Positions 53,005 through 62,466 of a stretch of DNA of 64,000 bases are shown piece after piece; position 1 is the first letter of the stretch, and every line of letters begins with the position of its first letter. Made by a program: the position numbers and the translations under genes. Source of the stretch: Candidatus Borrarchaeum yapensis (GTDB lineage Archaea; Asgardarchaeota; Sifarchaeia; Borrarchaeales; Borrarchaeaceae); assembly GCA_016840515.1 (NCBI GenBank), contig JAEOSF010000012.1, forward strand, positions 1-64,000, written 5' to 3'. The notes under the pieces were generated by a model. That model searched no databases. It was not told the origin of the DNA and saw nothing but the letters and a program-made list of their open reading frames with translations.

Positions 53005-54495
53005 GTGAGATTTTTCTTGAAAGTTAGTGAGAATATGACTTACAACAAGATTTTCTCTAGGCTTATCAGTCCTGAAAAACTAATTCTTTACGTCATACTA
53101 ATTCTAGCTGTGATTCTTAGGATCAGCCAAGTCGGGTGGTATAACAAAGACGCTGTAATATATGCGCTAATATCCCGTCGAATCGTTATTGAAGGATTTA
53201 GCAGTTTTTTCGAGAGAAATGGTTATTGGACATCAATAGATTATAGATTCGGTGATCATCCACCGCTCTTTTTCCTGCTCGTATCGTTCTCATTTTTGGT
53301 TCTGGGAATGGATTATATTAATGGGTGCATCGTTTCATTGATAGCAGGAATCTTTGCTGTGTTACTTATTTATTTTCTAGCAGTAGCATTATATGATGAG
53401 AAAGTAGGTCTTCTTAGTTCCTTTCTTACTGCAATTTTGCCTTGGCATGTGTTTTTTAGTTCAATTATTCTTGTTGATATGTTAGGATCAACATTAATTC
53501 TTCTGACTATGCTGCTCTTCTTCTACGCCTACAAAAGAGGAAATTTGTCAGCGTATATTCTTATGGGCGTCTCTCTTGGAATAAGCCTTCTTACAAAATA
53601 TTATGCTATAATGGTTCCACTAATTATCGTATCTTTTCTATTGTTATCAAATAGAGAGCTATTATTGAATAAACATTTATGGTTGGCTTTTGGTATTGCG
53701 GGAGTTATTTTCGCTCCTTGGTTGTTCTTTGTTGGATCTTATCCACTTCGGCATTATGCTTTTACGATAACTCTTAGAGAAAAGGTACCTAATCCTAACC
53801 CATTCTTTGTACTAACGTTTCTGTTTGCAGAGTTGACCTTTCCTCTATTCATGTTCTTTGTAATGGGGTTTCTTATGGCGCTTTTTAGATCATACAGATT
53901 AAAAGGAAAACTTAAAGAAGATCTTCTCTTGTTAATATGGATTATTATACCTGCTCTCGTATATACTTTTGGAGCAATAGTTAATGATCTTTTACATCCC
54001 TATTGGAACATTTCTGGGTATTTATTGCTTGCAGTTCCTGCAATTGCAATATTAGCAAGTAATAGTCTTTTTGATGTGTATTCTCATTTGAGAACTTCAA
54101 TTTCAAAAATAAAAGCTAACATAGTAACAGCTAATTTTATCCTGCTTATTACAATATCTCTTTCGATTTTAATGTGGGGGCGTACAACAGTAGGCGCATT
54201 TCGTTTTAACGGATTCTTTCCGTTTTATGATTATTATGATACAATTGGCGAGGTGACTGTATATATTGAGGAAAAAATTCCTGAAGGTGTAACTCTTACT
54301 TCACCTCTCTCATCAGATTTGTTTCTAATAAGATTCTACTTAGAATCAAGCTACAACATTATAAAGTCTGAAGATATATCTCAAAATGAGAGTTATTACT
54401 TAGTCACCCGTTCTACGACGGATGGACATCTCCTCAAAGTATTTGAAAGCAAAACACATCCCAACTTTGCTTTCTACCTGTATTATATCTCTTAA
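53005..54495 (+). CDS. GT39-like membrane glycosyltransferase (PMT_2 type)
   Basis: A 496-residue protein that shows the family signatures clearly: WYNKDAVIYALISRR with the first catalytic-type Asp, then RFGDHPPLFFLLVSFSFLVLG, the DHPPL re-entry motif. About eleven helices and a short soluble tail follow (FPFYDYYDTIGEVTVYIEEK onwards). GTG 53005 or ATG 53035 may be the start. It most likely transfers a sugar from a polyprenyl phosphate to a glycan or protein on the outer surface. The next membrane protein starts 17 bases after its stop. Confidence 0.8.
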   Translation: MRFFLKVSENMTYNKIFSRLISPEKLILYVILILAVILRISQVGWYNKDAVIYALISRRIVIEGFSSFFERNGYWTSIDYRFGDHPPLFFLLVSFSFLVLGMDYINGCIVSLIAGIFAVLLIYFLAVALYDEKVGLLSSFLTAILPWHVFFSSIILVDMLGSTLILLTMLLFFYAYKRGNLSAYILMGVSLGISLLTKYYAIMVPLIIVSFLLLSNRELLLNKHLWLAFGIAGVIFAPWLFFVGSYPLRHYAFTITLREKVPNPNPFFVLTFLFAELTFPLFMFFVMGFLMALFRSYRLKGKLKEDLLLLIWIIIPALVYTFGAIVNDLLHPYWNISGYLLLAVPAIAILASNSLFDVYSHLRTSISKIKANIVTANFILLITISLSILMWGRTTVGAFRFNGFFPFYDYYDTIGEVTVYIEEKIPEGVTLTSPLSSDLFLIRFYLESSYNIIKSEDISQNESYYLVTRSTTDGHLLKVFESKTHPNFAFYLYYIS

Positions 54496-54512
54496 ATGGA
54501 GGATTACCCTCT

Positions 54513-56465
54513 TTGGATTCAATCGAAAGAAGAAAAAGTTGGAAATTTGTTTTTCAAGACGATAGTAAGTTTTTATCCTTACTATCTTTTTTAATATTCA
54601 TCCCAATCACTGTATTTGCATTGTTTGTAATGACTTACTACTCTGTAAGGTTTGTAGAGGCGAATCAACTCATATTGATTATCATGGCCATGATTCTTTC
54701 TCTTTTATTTCTTCTTATAGTTGTTCAAAAACCTAGAATCGGTTCTCATGCCATAATTCTTGTCTCTGTTGCATGTATTCTCATGTTGTTTTCCTCTCCA
54801 GTTTTTTTTAATAACCAATGGCTTCCTTATGATGATTCAAGGTACATCATATCAGTTATCCATTCATATCTCGATCCTTATGCTTTTGAAAGAGATCCTA
54901 GTATTGTTTATCTAAAAGAAGTTCATCCACCAGGACTTCCTTTTTTAGTTATCTGCCTCTCTCTAATTTCCGGGTTGGATTTAATTTTTATTTTGAAAAT
55001 AATCATTTTATCTCTTGGTTATCTAACGCCACAACTTTACTACAAAATATCAATGAACTTAACAAAAAATAAGCAGTTTGGTCTTGCAACGGCATTTTTG
55101 TCCACAACCGTTCCTGCATCAATAAATATTTTTGCAATCGGTAGTTATTCTTCAATAGGGGCTTTTTTATTCTTGTTAGTCCTTTATTTTATGACCTTAC
55201 CTTTAAAGAACTTAAAATGGCTTGTTCTCATTGGAATTTCTGTAGGCATAAGTATCATATTCCATCCCTTTTCTGCACTTGCTACTGCTGTAGGATTAAT
55301 TGGTCTAAGTATTCTGACCACAATTAGGAGGCGTTCTTTTCGGCCTATAGTAGACCTCTTCGTAATAGGGATTGTAATGGTTCTTTCGAGTGCACTTTAT
55401 TTAATTCAAGCACTTGGTCGAGATGCAGGTCCTTTGGTAACTCCAACATTCTTAGTGACAACAGGTGTTGGTTTAACAGGAGGAAGGGCTGAAGGATCAC
55501 TAATTCAACCAGTTACCTATCTAGTTTACCTAGCGACTGGAGGTCTGCTAGGTCTAAGGAGCCCATTTTCTGTAGGTTTGGAAGAATTTGTCTGGATGTA
55601 CCATTTTACGGTCATCCATATGATAGGTTTAATTGGTTCTGTTTTGTTTGTCATCGGTATTGTTTGTGCTTTGAAAAGTAGAAGAGATGTGTTTTGGAAA
55701 CCTTTTCCTCTCATGCTATCGATCCTAATTCTTATAGTGTTGCTTCTCTTTTCGACACAAATTTTTGGTGTTCTTGTAACGTTAAGACCTCCAAGATATC
55801 TTCCATTCATCATTGCAGTAACACCTATTTATTCGGGCATCGGATTCGTAAAGATAATTGATAAAGTCCAAAGAATCGAACTAAAAATATCCGCTAACTA
55901 TATTACAGCTGCATTTATCGCGTTTATATCGATCTTTGGAATACTTGAGGCAACTTTGTATCCTCCTAATTTCTATACCTCTTCAGAGCTTTATGACACA
56001 TGTCTTTGGTTAAGAACTTATACAGAATCCGATAACGTTGTTTCAGCTTTGCCTAGATATGCTGATTCGATTAGAATGTATGCTAAAAGACCAACTATTT
56101 CAAGTCATGAATTAGGAGGCTTCTCTTGGATTTACCAAAATGCCTATTTCATTTGGAAAGAAACTGCCATAGACACATACAAAGCACACTTTACTCAACA
56201 GGAAGCGCAACTCATTGAATATATTCAAAAATACTCAATCAATTTTTTCTTCATTGATAGTGAATCTTATGGGGAAAATCAAGTGGAAAGGAATCTTTAT
56301 TATGATTTAAGCCCTGATATACTCCCATATTTGAAAAACGGCAATCCCTTGTTAAATGAAATTGGTTCAAACAATATGGAGTTGCATTTCTTAGAGGTCG
56401 TCTACATGAATGGAAATCTCATAATAATTCATGTTTTAGACCATCGAATTGCCTCATATTTCTAA
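54513..56465 (+). CDS. Polytopic membrane glycosyltransferase, GT39-like
   Basis: A 650-residue protein. Three N-terminal helices come before the catalytic-type loop WLPYDDSRYIISVIHSYLDP near 115. LKEVHPPGLPFLVICLSL is the HPPG re-entry motif of GT39-like enzymes. About ten further helices and a soluble tail (about 490-650) with LYDTCLWLRTYTESDNVVSA follow. The TTG start has GGAGG ten bases upstream, which is decisive because no ATG is near. It forms a pair with the preceding GT39-like gene. Element R3 and the flippase gene follow. Confidence 0.75.
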   Translation: MDSIERRKSWKFVFQDDSKFLSLLSFLIFIPITVFALFVMTYYSVRFVEANQLILIIMAMILSLLFLLIVVQKPRIGSHAIILVSVACILMLFSSPVFFNNQWLPYDDSRYIISVIHSYLDPYAFERDPSIVYLKEVHPPGLPFLVICLSLISGLDLIFILKIIILSLGYLTPQLYYKISMNLTKNKQFGLATAFLSTTVPASINIFAIGSYSSIGAFLFLLVLYFMTLPLKNLKWLVLIGISVGISIIFHPFSALATAVGLIGLSILTTIRRRSFRPIVDLFVIGIVMVLSSALYLIQALGRDAGPLVTPTFLVTTGVGLTGGRAEGSLIQPVTYLVYLATGGLLGLRSPFSVGLEEFVWMYHFTVIHMIGLIGSVLFVIGIVCALKSRRDVFWKPFPLMLSILILIVLLLFSTQIFGVLVTLRPPRYLPFIIAVTPIYSGIGFVKIIDKVQRIELKISANYITAAFIAFISIFGILEATLYPPNFYTSSELYDTCLWLRTYTESDNVVSALPRYADSIRMYAKRPTISSHELGGFSWIYQNAYFIWKETAIDTYKAHFTQQEAQLIEYIQKYSINFFFIDSESYGENQVERNLYYDLSPDILPYLKNGNPLLNEIGSNNMELHFLEVVYMNGNLIIIHVLDHRIASYF

Positions 56466-56600
56466 AATGATCTCTTCCTTCATTATGATTGTACGATGTA
56501 AGATAATTTAAAAAGACACACACTTTAACAAACGGAATCCTACATTAATCATGTCGTGAACTACAACCCTGCAAGTAGTCTGGCTTCCTTAATCACTCAT

Positions 56601-56628
56601 CCTTCCAACAAGTTGAGGGGTCTTCTTG
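56601..56628 (+). repeat. Dispersed hairpin element R3, TnpB/IS605 right-end-like remnant
   Basis: Bases 56605-56628 are identical to R1 (24 of 24), including AACAAGTTGAGGGGTCTTCT. The sequence GTGAACTACAACCC at 56556, about 45 bases upstream, recalls the lead of R1 and R4, and GGCTTCCTT follows it, so a second degraded copy may precede this one. The 194-base gap before the flippase gene holds nothing else. Confidence 0.6.
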
Positions 56629-56674
56629 CAATAGAGATAATTAGACGTTTGGTTACAATTTGGATGGACAAGTA

Positions 56675-58234
56675 ATGAGCGAATCAAAAACTCAGAGCAC
56701 CACAAAAAAAGTAATGACAGGAATCTATTGGAATTTGATTGGAAAAATCCTGACGATGATAGTTACCTTACTCGTTTCAGTTGTGATTGTGAGAAGTTTA
56801 GGTGTAAGGAATTATGGTACCTATGCCTTTGTCTTTACTTTATTTTACCTAGTTGCGCCACTCTGGAAATTAGGAATTGAAGACACACTAAACAAATTTG
56901 TTCCCGAGTTTTTAGCGTTGGGGGACTCCAGTTTGGCAAAAGCCATCATAAAATATGGTGCTCTCGTTCAATTAACTGTAGCGGGACTCTTCAGTATAAT
57001 AATTTACTTCTGGATTGAGAGTCTAACTGCGACGCTAGGTTCCATTGGGTTATTTCCAAACGATCCAGAATTAATACCTTTTTTACGATTGATTAGTCTT
57101 TGGATCGTTCCTAATTCATTTTCTGCCTTAACGGGTGTTATTTTAGTAAGCATATTTGATCAAAAATTTCTAAATATAGTTGTAGCACTGAAAAATCTCG
57201 CGACTTCCAGTCTTGTAATAGCTGTTCTATTGTCTGGATTTGGAATAACTGAAATTATTATAGTAACAATTTTAGTCGAAACTTTTTTTGCGTTAGTAAA
57301 GTTCATTCGCACAGTTCTTAAATTTAGAATCCCTTCAGAATCGGCGAATACGCCAGTACAAAGTAAAAATGTAAGAAAACGTCTAATCAGATACGCTGCA
57401 ATAATGATTGCTATTCCTCTAGTCAATTTTATCATTTGGAAACGATCTGAAAATTATCTAATCGGTTTGTTTAGATCTTTAGAAGAAGTAGGTTTTTACA
57501 ATTTAGCATATTCTTCATCTCAAAACATGCTTGAGAAAACAAATCAATTAATTGGTGAAATGGGCATTGCAGCGTACGCTGAAGTGCAAGTACAAGGTTT
57601 TTCAGGATTAAATAAGGCGTGTAAAATGCACGCAAAATTTCTCTACCTTTATGCAGTGCCAGTTGCCCTTGGCGCTTTAACTTTAGCTGAACAATTCATC
57701 ATAATTCTTTACACTGAAGCGATGCGCCCTTCAATATTCCCATTGCAAATACTCCTCATAGCTTTTTGTGTGGGCTTACTGGGGGCACCAATGCATACAG
57801 CCCTCAATGTGCTTGAGAAAAATGACCTCATATTAAAAATAAATGCAATATCAGCAGTGGCATTAGTTGTGACACAAATATTCCTTATTACACGATTTGG
57901 CATACTAGGGGCAGTTTTTGGTGTATTAATATTCCAAATAGCAAACAATGGCTTTTTCTTGTATATTACTCGCAAATATGTTGGTGGAAACTTTTTGCCA
58001 TTTAAGAATCTAGCAAAATATCTGCTTTCAGGAGCATTAATGGTCCTGATTCTATTAGTTGGGAAATTCTTCATTATAACAGAATTATTCACTTTCATAG
58101 TTTTCGTATTAATCGGTGCGGGAGTTTATCTGCTTGGATTGAAGTTAGTAAAGGCGTTTGATTCGGAAGATCTGCATGTTATTCGCCAATCTGATTTTCC
58201 TCTAAAAAAATTTATTCTCAAGTTCTATGGCTAG
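56675..58234 (+). CDS. Wzx-type oligosaccharide flippase (MATE/MOP superfamily)
   Basis: About 519 residues from ATG 56675, which has GGATGG upstream; the track begins at TTG 56660. Twelve to fourteen helices are visible. The opening MTGIYWNLIGKILTMIVTLLVSVVIVRSLGVRNYGTYAF has the pattern of polysaccharide-biosynthesis flippases, with YGTYAFVFTLFYL following. GFYNLAYSSSQNMLEKTNQL in the middle is typical. It flips polyprenyl-linked oligosaccharides outward. It lies between membrane glycosyltransferases that would use the flipped substrate, and gives the locus a second export route next to the ABC transporter. Confidence 0.9.
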   Translation: MSESKTQSTTKKVMTGIYWNLIGKILTMIVTLLVSVVIVRSLGVRNYGTYAFVFTLFYLVAPLWKLGIEDTLNKFVPEFLALGDSSLAKAIIKYGALVQLTVAGLFSIIIYFWIESLTATLGSIGLFPNDPELIPFLRLISLWIVPNSFSALTGVILVSIFDQKFLNIVVALKNLATSSLVIAVLLSGFGITEIIIVTILVETFFALVKFIRTVLKFRIPSESANTPVQSKNVRKRLIRYAAIMIAIPLVNFIIWKRSENYLIGLFRSLEEVGFYNLAYSSSQNMLEKTNQLIGEMGIAAYAEVQVQGFSGLNKACKMHAKFLYLYAVPVALGALTLAEQFIIILYTEAMRPSIFPLQILLIAFCVGLLGAPMHTALNVLEKNDLILKINAISAVALVVTQIFLITRFGILGAVFGVLIFQIANNGFFLYITRKYVGGNFLPFKNLAKYLLSGALMVLILLVGKFFIITELFTFIVFVLIGAGVYLLGLKLVKAFDSEDLHVIRQSDFPLKKFILKFYG

Positions 58235-58244
58235 TTGAATAGCA

Positions 58245-59915
58245 ATGTGGTCAGACAATAAAAATAAGGTAATTCTCATCGGGATTTTAAGCCTTGCTTT
58301 CCTTTTAAGGTTTCATAACATTGGTTACGCCGAATTTACTGGTGATGAAGCCATTGTAGTGGCTAAAGCCTTAGGAATTGTAAGAGCTGGAAGTTATTTC
58401 CGTAAGACTCCATTTCTTGATGAAGAAGTTAATTTTTGGACGCTTAGTATCATTTTAAAGCATCATCATCCGCCAATGGAAATCACAGCCCATATTCCGA
58501 TTCTAGTGTTTTTTGGAGTGACAGAATTTGTGGCGAGAATTCCTTATCTTTTTTCAGGTGTAATTTCAGTATTGCTTTTCTATAAAATTGCCGAGGAATT
58601 GTATGGGGCACCAGCCGCTCATCTTGCCGCCACTCTAGCTACAATAAATGGATATTTTATTGCATTTTCTCGCCATGTGCAGTTCATGGTGTTATTCTTG
58701 CTTTTTAGCTTATTTACAGCGTATTATTCAGTTAAATACTATAAAAGCAATGCTCTAAAAGATTCTGGCCTCGCTGCATTTTTTTTGGGCTTAACTCTCT
58801 TATCACATCATTTCGGTATATTTATGGTGATTCCTTTACTTTATGTAATAGTACAAAAACGGTATGAGAACTCATTGGAAACCAAAAATCTAGTAGTCTC
58901 ATTAATTATTCTAGCAATTATTATACTACCCTTTTTCATTCCTTGGATGTTTGCTTCATATTTCTTCCCTGAATTAATTCCTCCTGGTACTGGTTATGCT
59001 TCTACGTCACAAAGAGCTTCACCTTCTCTGCAATTCAACTTTTTTATATTTCGAATATGGTTAAGATATAATCCTCTTTTCTTCTCTGTCATTCTAATTT
59101 GGGGTGCTTTGATCTCTCTTTGGTTCAGAAATTGGAAACATTATTTTTTTGCAACGTGGTTCTTAGCGTATTTCATTCCTTTAACATTCTTAATACTTCC
59201 ATCGCCCACTTACACATACATTCTTCTTGCTCCATTGGTACTTTTAGCGAGTTTCGGAATTTATAAATCATATTTTATGGTAATTGATAGAATTAAGAAA
59301 GAAAGAATAAAGACTGCGAATGTTTTTGTAATTCTTGCTGGGGCATGTTTTCTCTCTTTGTCTGTATGGAACTGCTACATCACTTTTCTTCAATATGACA
59401 TTTATCCCGCCAGTGCACCATTATTCTATAACTCTAGAAGTTACAAAACTGAACAGGATATTCCATATGGTGCAAATTATGGACGAAAAATCGGTTATAA
59501 AGCAGCAGGATGGTTCATAAGGCATAATTCCAATGAAAATGATATTATTTTAGGAGATGACCCAGCTAAGGCTGCATATTATTGCGATCGTCTAATTAAG
59601 GGAGATATTAAAAATCCTGAGGATTTTGAAGTAATTAAAAGAGAATTACCTAAGAACCTTTTTATACTATTTCCATCCCATCTAATAGATCAATATGCTG
59701 AAATATGGACTTTTACAAGAGAGAACTATAATTTAGTGGCAGTTGTTTCATATGACGGCCAAACAACGATGTATATATTCGGGTCTTCACCTTTAAGTGA
59801 AATAACTGAACTTAATACCGAAAAGTATGAAAAATTATTTGATGAAGAATTTGGTAGTATTGAAAATAGCTTGTATAAGTATTTTGGAGGCTCTTATCCA
59901 ACTACAATGGTCTGA
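58245..59915 (+). CDS. GT39-like membrane glycosyltransferase (PMT_2 type)
   Basis: A 556-residue protein. YAEFTGDEAIVVAKALG at about 29-45 has the catalytic-type acidic pair after the first helix. HHHPPMEITAHIPILVFFG near 75 is the HPP re-entry motif, and FVARIPYLFSGVISVLLFY the next helix, all standard for the dolichyl-phosphate-mannose family. About eleven helices and a soluble tail (about 420-556) follow. It starts 10 bases after the flippase stop and is surely co-transcribed, so it may use a sugar carrier or glycan moved by that flippase. Confidence 0.83.
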   Translation: MWSDNKNKVILIGILSLAFLLRFHNIGYAEFTGDEAIVVAKALGIVRAGSYFRKTPFLDEEVNFWTLSIILKHHHPPMEITAHIPILVFFGVTEFVARIPYLFSGVISVLLFYKIAEELYGAPAAHLAATLATINGYFIAFSRHVQFMVLFLLFSLFTAYYSVKYYKSNALKDSGLAAFFLGLTLLSHHFGIFMVIPLLYVIVQKRYENSLETKNLVVSLIILAIIILPFFIPWMFASYFFPELIPPGTGYASTSQRASPSLQFNFFIFRIWLRYNPLFFSVILIWGALISLWFRNWKHYFFATWFLAYFIPLTFLILPSPTYTYILLAPLVLLASFGIYKSYFMVIDRIKKERIKTANVFVILAGACFLSLSVWNCYITFLQYDIYPASAPLFYNSRSYKTEQDIPYGANYGRKIGYKAAGWFIRHNSNENDIILGDDPAKAAYYCDRLIKGDIKNPEDFEVIKRELPKNLFILFPSHLIDQYAEIWTFTRENYNLVAVVSYDGQTTMYIFGSSPLSEITELNTEKYEKLFDEEFGSIENSLYKYFGGSYPTTMV

Positions 59916-59933
59916 ACATGTTTTAAATCAACT

Positions 59934-59945
59934 AAAAAACTAAAA
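59934..59945 (-). terminator. Possible T-tract terminator for the minus-strand gene group
   Basis: Read on the minus strand, TTTTAGTTTTTT follows the stop of the GT4 gene by about 14 bases, in the 43-base gap between convergent genes. Confidence 0.3.
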
Positions 59946-59958
59946 CTGCAGTTCTTAT

Positions 59959-61137
59959 TTAATATGAAGAGAAAACCTGCTTATAAATGTCCTCTGTTCT
60001 GTCCGCGACCGTTCTAATATCATATTCTGTCTGCACTACATTACGTCCATGTGTACCCATTTTTTTGGCCATTTTCTTATCTGATAAAAGTAGATTCAAT
60101 TTTTCAGAAAGTCTGGAGATATCTGAAAAACTATATCCGAACCCACACTTTTTTTGTTCTAACTCGAATGTGCCTCCAGTATATGCTCCAACGAATGGTG
60201 TTTCGCATGCAAGTGATTCAAGAAGTACCAATCCAAAATTTTCCCATCGACTTGGCATTGCAAGAACATTTGCACCTCTATAGCCGCTTAAAAGGAGGTC
60301 ACGGTCGGTAAAACTGATTGGACCAGTAAATACAATATTCTTATCAACCTGTAATTTTTTTGCCAAGTCATGGCAAAGTTGCATATATCCTTCTTTTCCT
60401 TCCCAGCCAACGAACACAAACTTTGTATCGGGATTCTCACTTAGCACACTGGGAATTGCTTTTATGAGATAATCTGGTGCTTTATTGCCAAAAAAATTCC
60501 CAACGAATAGTACCATGTTTTCATTATTGATATCAAATCTCTCTTTGAATAACTCTGGAGAAGGCAACTGTTCATATTTCCCGAAATCTATGCCTGGAGG
60601 AATATGCGGGACCTTTTCCTTTTCTATATTATATAGGTTCAAAATTGTAATTTGTTCATATTTCGTCCAGGCAATAATTGTATCAGCTACTTTCAGCATC
60701 AAAGGAATCCAAAATCTGTAATAAAGCCTATTAACCCACCAACCCGACTTATGGAGATGAGAAAAGCCAATAGGGGAGAAAATAACTGGCTTTTGTAGAA
60801 GTTTCAGCTTTTTTAATGGCAATGCAGAATCTGTAGTCCAGACATATTGCATCTGAAAGTTAATCAGATCAAATTCTTTAGCATGTCGAAGAACTGCAAG
60901 AGGATAATAGGGCTGAACACGATGATGTGGAATGCCATATGGCTTCCATGGGATGACACCAAATCTTCTTACATTAACTCCTTCAATTACTTCTCTTTTT
61001 GGAGTTTCTGGGAGTTTATGTGTAAAAACGGTGACAGTATGTCCTTTTTCAATCAAGATTTTTGACAAATTGTGCACATAAATCTGTGCACCACCAACTT
61101 GAGGCCAATAGGTGTGGATAGTCTGAAGAATGCGCAC
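59959..61137 (-). CDS. Glycosyltransferase family 4
   Basis: A 392-residue GT-B enzyme. ILQTIHTYWPQVGGAQIYVHN begins the N-domain with the glycine pair. KVPHIPPGIDFGKYE is the linker, MVLFVGNFFGNKAPDYLIKA the donor domain start, and ENFGLVLLE the EX7E motif, with CETPFVGAYTGGTFELE after it. The GTG start has GAGG eight bases upstream. It resembles the GT4 encoded just upstream at 61301, sharing GGAQIYVHN/GGTQILAYN type openings, so the two may be old duplicates. Substrate is unknown. Confidence 0.9.
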   Translation of the reverse strand: MRILQTIHTYWPQVGGAQIYVHNLSKILIEKGHTVTVFTHKLPETPKREVIEGVNVRRFGVIPWKPYGIPHHRVQPYYPLAVLRHAKEFDLINFQMQYVWTTDSALPLKKLKLLQKPVIFSPIGFSHLHKSGWWVNRLYYRFWIPLMLKVADTIIAWTKYEQITILNLYNIEKEKVPHIPPGIDFGKYEQLPSPELFKERFDINNENMVLFVGNFFGNKAPDYLIKAIPSVLSENPDTKFVFVGWEGKEGYMQLCHDLAKKLQVDKNIVFTGPISFTDRDLLLSGYRGANVLAMPSRWENFGLVLLESLACETPFVGAYTGGTFELEQKKCGFGYSFSDISRLSEKLNLLLSDKKMAKKMGTHGRNVVQTEYDIRTVADRTEDIYKQVFSSY

Positions 61138-61300
61138 TAGTTATACCTCATTTGTAGAACATATTTGAACAGATAGAAGTCGGTTGATTAAAAGCGTTCA
61201 TATTTGTTTCTAATATAATGGATTTTGTTAGCAAGATTCCTTCAGTTTGCAGTTTGTCCTTTGGAAAGAAATATGAATAGAGTTTTAGTGAAAAGAATCT

Positions 61301-62425
61301 TTACAAGACACTTAAATATGTCTCTTCTGTTTTGTCAAAGACGTTTGACCAATCATAATTTGCTAAAACAAAATTTCTATAGTCTCTTGCATTTTCTGAA
61401 AAACGGTCATCTTTTATAACTCTAATAATCTTTTTTGCTAAATCATCTGGATCGCTATGATTGCAAAAGAATCCTGTATCATCGTCTTTTATTATGTCAA
61501 AAGCGACTCCAACTCGTGTCGACACAATTGGTTTTCCACAGGCGGCAGCTTCTACCAGAGTAATCCCAAATGATTCGTGTAATGACGGAAGAACGAATAC
61601 ATCAGCAAGAGCATATGCTTCAAGTAATGTTTTAGAATCTACGCGCCCCATGAAAATGACAATATCTTGTATCCCTAAATGTTTCGCTAAGATTTTATAT
61701 TCGAAAATACGCTCGCCACCGCCAATTAACAAACATTTGACATCTGTTTTAAATTGATGGCGTAACTTACTTATAGCCTTAATTAGAGTATCTGTTCCTT
61801 TGTGGCCAGCCAATTTTCCAACTGACAGGATTATTTTTTCATCCTGTAGATTAAACTTTTCTTTCAAATGGTGTTCAGGTAAATGTAGAAATCGCGATGA
61901 ATCAATTCCAGTAGGGATTTTTTGAATCTTAGATCCTTTTATAAAGCGTGATAAGGCATTAAACTCGCTTTCGCATTGTGCAATAATCTTATTTGCGGAC
62001 TTGATGAGTTTAATTCCAGCATTATTCGCGTAGATAGTTCCCCATGGGTGATATTGAGGTGTAAGAAGGCATGGAGTGTTTCGTAATTTTCCAATTGTAA
62101 CTGCTAAAAGTGATTGAAATGTGCAATAGCCAAAACCATGAATTATGTCAACATCTTGCACATCGGATGAAAGCAGATATGGAAACATTTTGGGCGTTAT
62201 ATATCTTGGATGTTTTAGAAATCGTGACAAAAAGTGTGGTTTAAGTTTGAATCTTCTTATAACAGTACCTTCTCTAACTTCAAAATCAGGCTGATTTGGA
62301 TGTGCAGAAGTATAAACCGTCACAAAATGTCCTTTTTTTCTAAGTCCCTGTACAATATTGTAGGCAAGGATTTGAGTACCACCAATTGATGGTGGATATC
62401 TATGAACCATGAACAATATCTTCAT
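61301..62425 (-). CDS. Glycosyltransferase family 4
   Basis: About 374 residues from ATG 62425 (MKILFMVHRYPPSIGGTQIL). AGGTGAGG before it fixes the start; the track start at 62515 adds 30 residues that overlap the next gene. IQKIPTGIDSSRFLHL is the linker, IILSVGKLAGHKGTDTLIKA the donor start, ESFGITLVE the EX7E motif and CGKPIVSTRVG the following strand. VDIIHGFGYCTFQSLL is the acceptor His block. A GT2 gene lies 41 bases upstream on the same strand, so they probably act together. Confidence 0.9.
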   Translation of the reverse strand: MKILFMVHRYPPSIGGTQILAYNIVQGLRKKGHFVTVYTSAHPNQPDFEVREGTVIRRFKLKPHFLSRFLKHPRYITPKMFPYLLSSDVQDVDIIHGFGYCTFQSLLAVTIGKLRNTPCLLTPQYHPWGTIYANNAGIKLIKSANKIIAQCESEFNALSRFIKGSKIQKIPTGIDSSRFLHLPEHHLKEKFNLQDEKIILSVGKLAGHKGTDTLIKAISKLRHQFKTDVKCLLIGGGERIFEYKILAKHLGIQDIVIFMGRVDSKTLLEAYALADVFVLPSLHESFGITLVEAAACGKPIVSTRVGVAFDIIKDDDTGFFCNHSDPDDLAKKIIRVIKDDRFSENARDYRNFVLANYDWSNVFDKTEETYLSVL

Positions 62426-62430
62426 TGTAG

Positions 62431-62438
62431 CCTCACCT
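62431..62438 (-). promoter_or_regulatory. Ribosome binding site fixing the GT4 start at 62425
   Basis: AGGTGAGG on the minus strand, five bases before ATG 62425, is among the best Shine-Dalgarno matches in the window. It shows that the longer track ORF, which overlaps the upstream GT2 gene, is not the real gene. Confidence 0.65.
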
Positions 62439-62466
62439 AACCTGCAATAAAATACGTTTTTAGTGA

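Noticed and set aside
57709-58098. 129-residue minus-strand ORF
   Set aside because: It is a shadow of the flippase gene.
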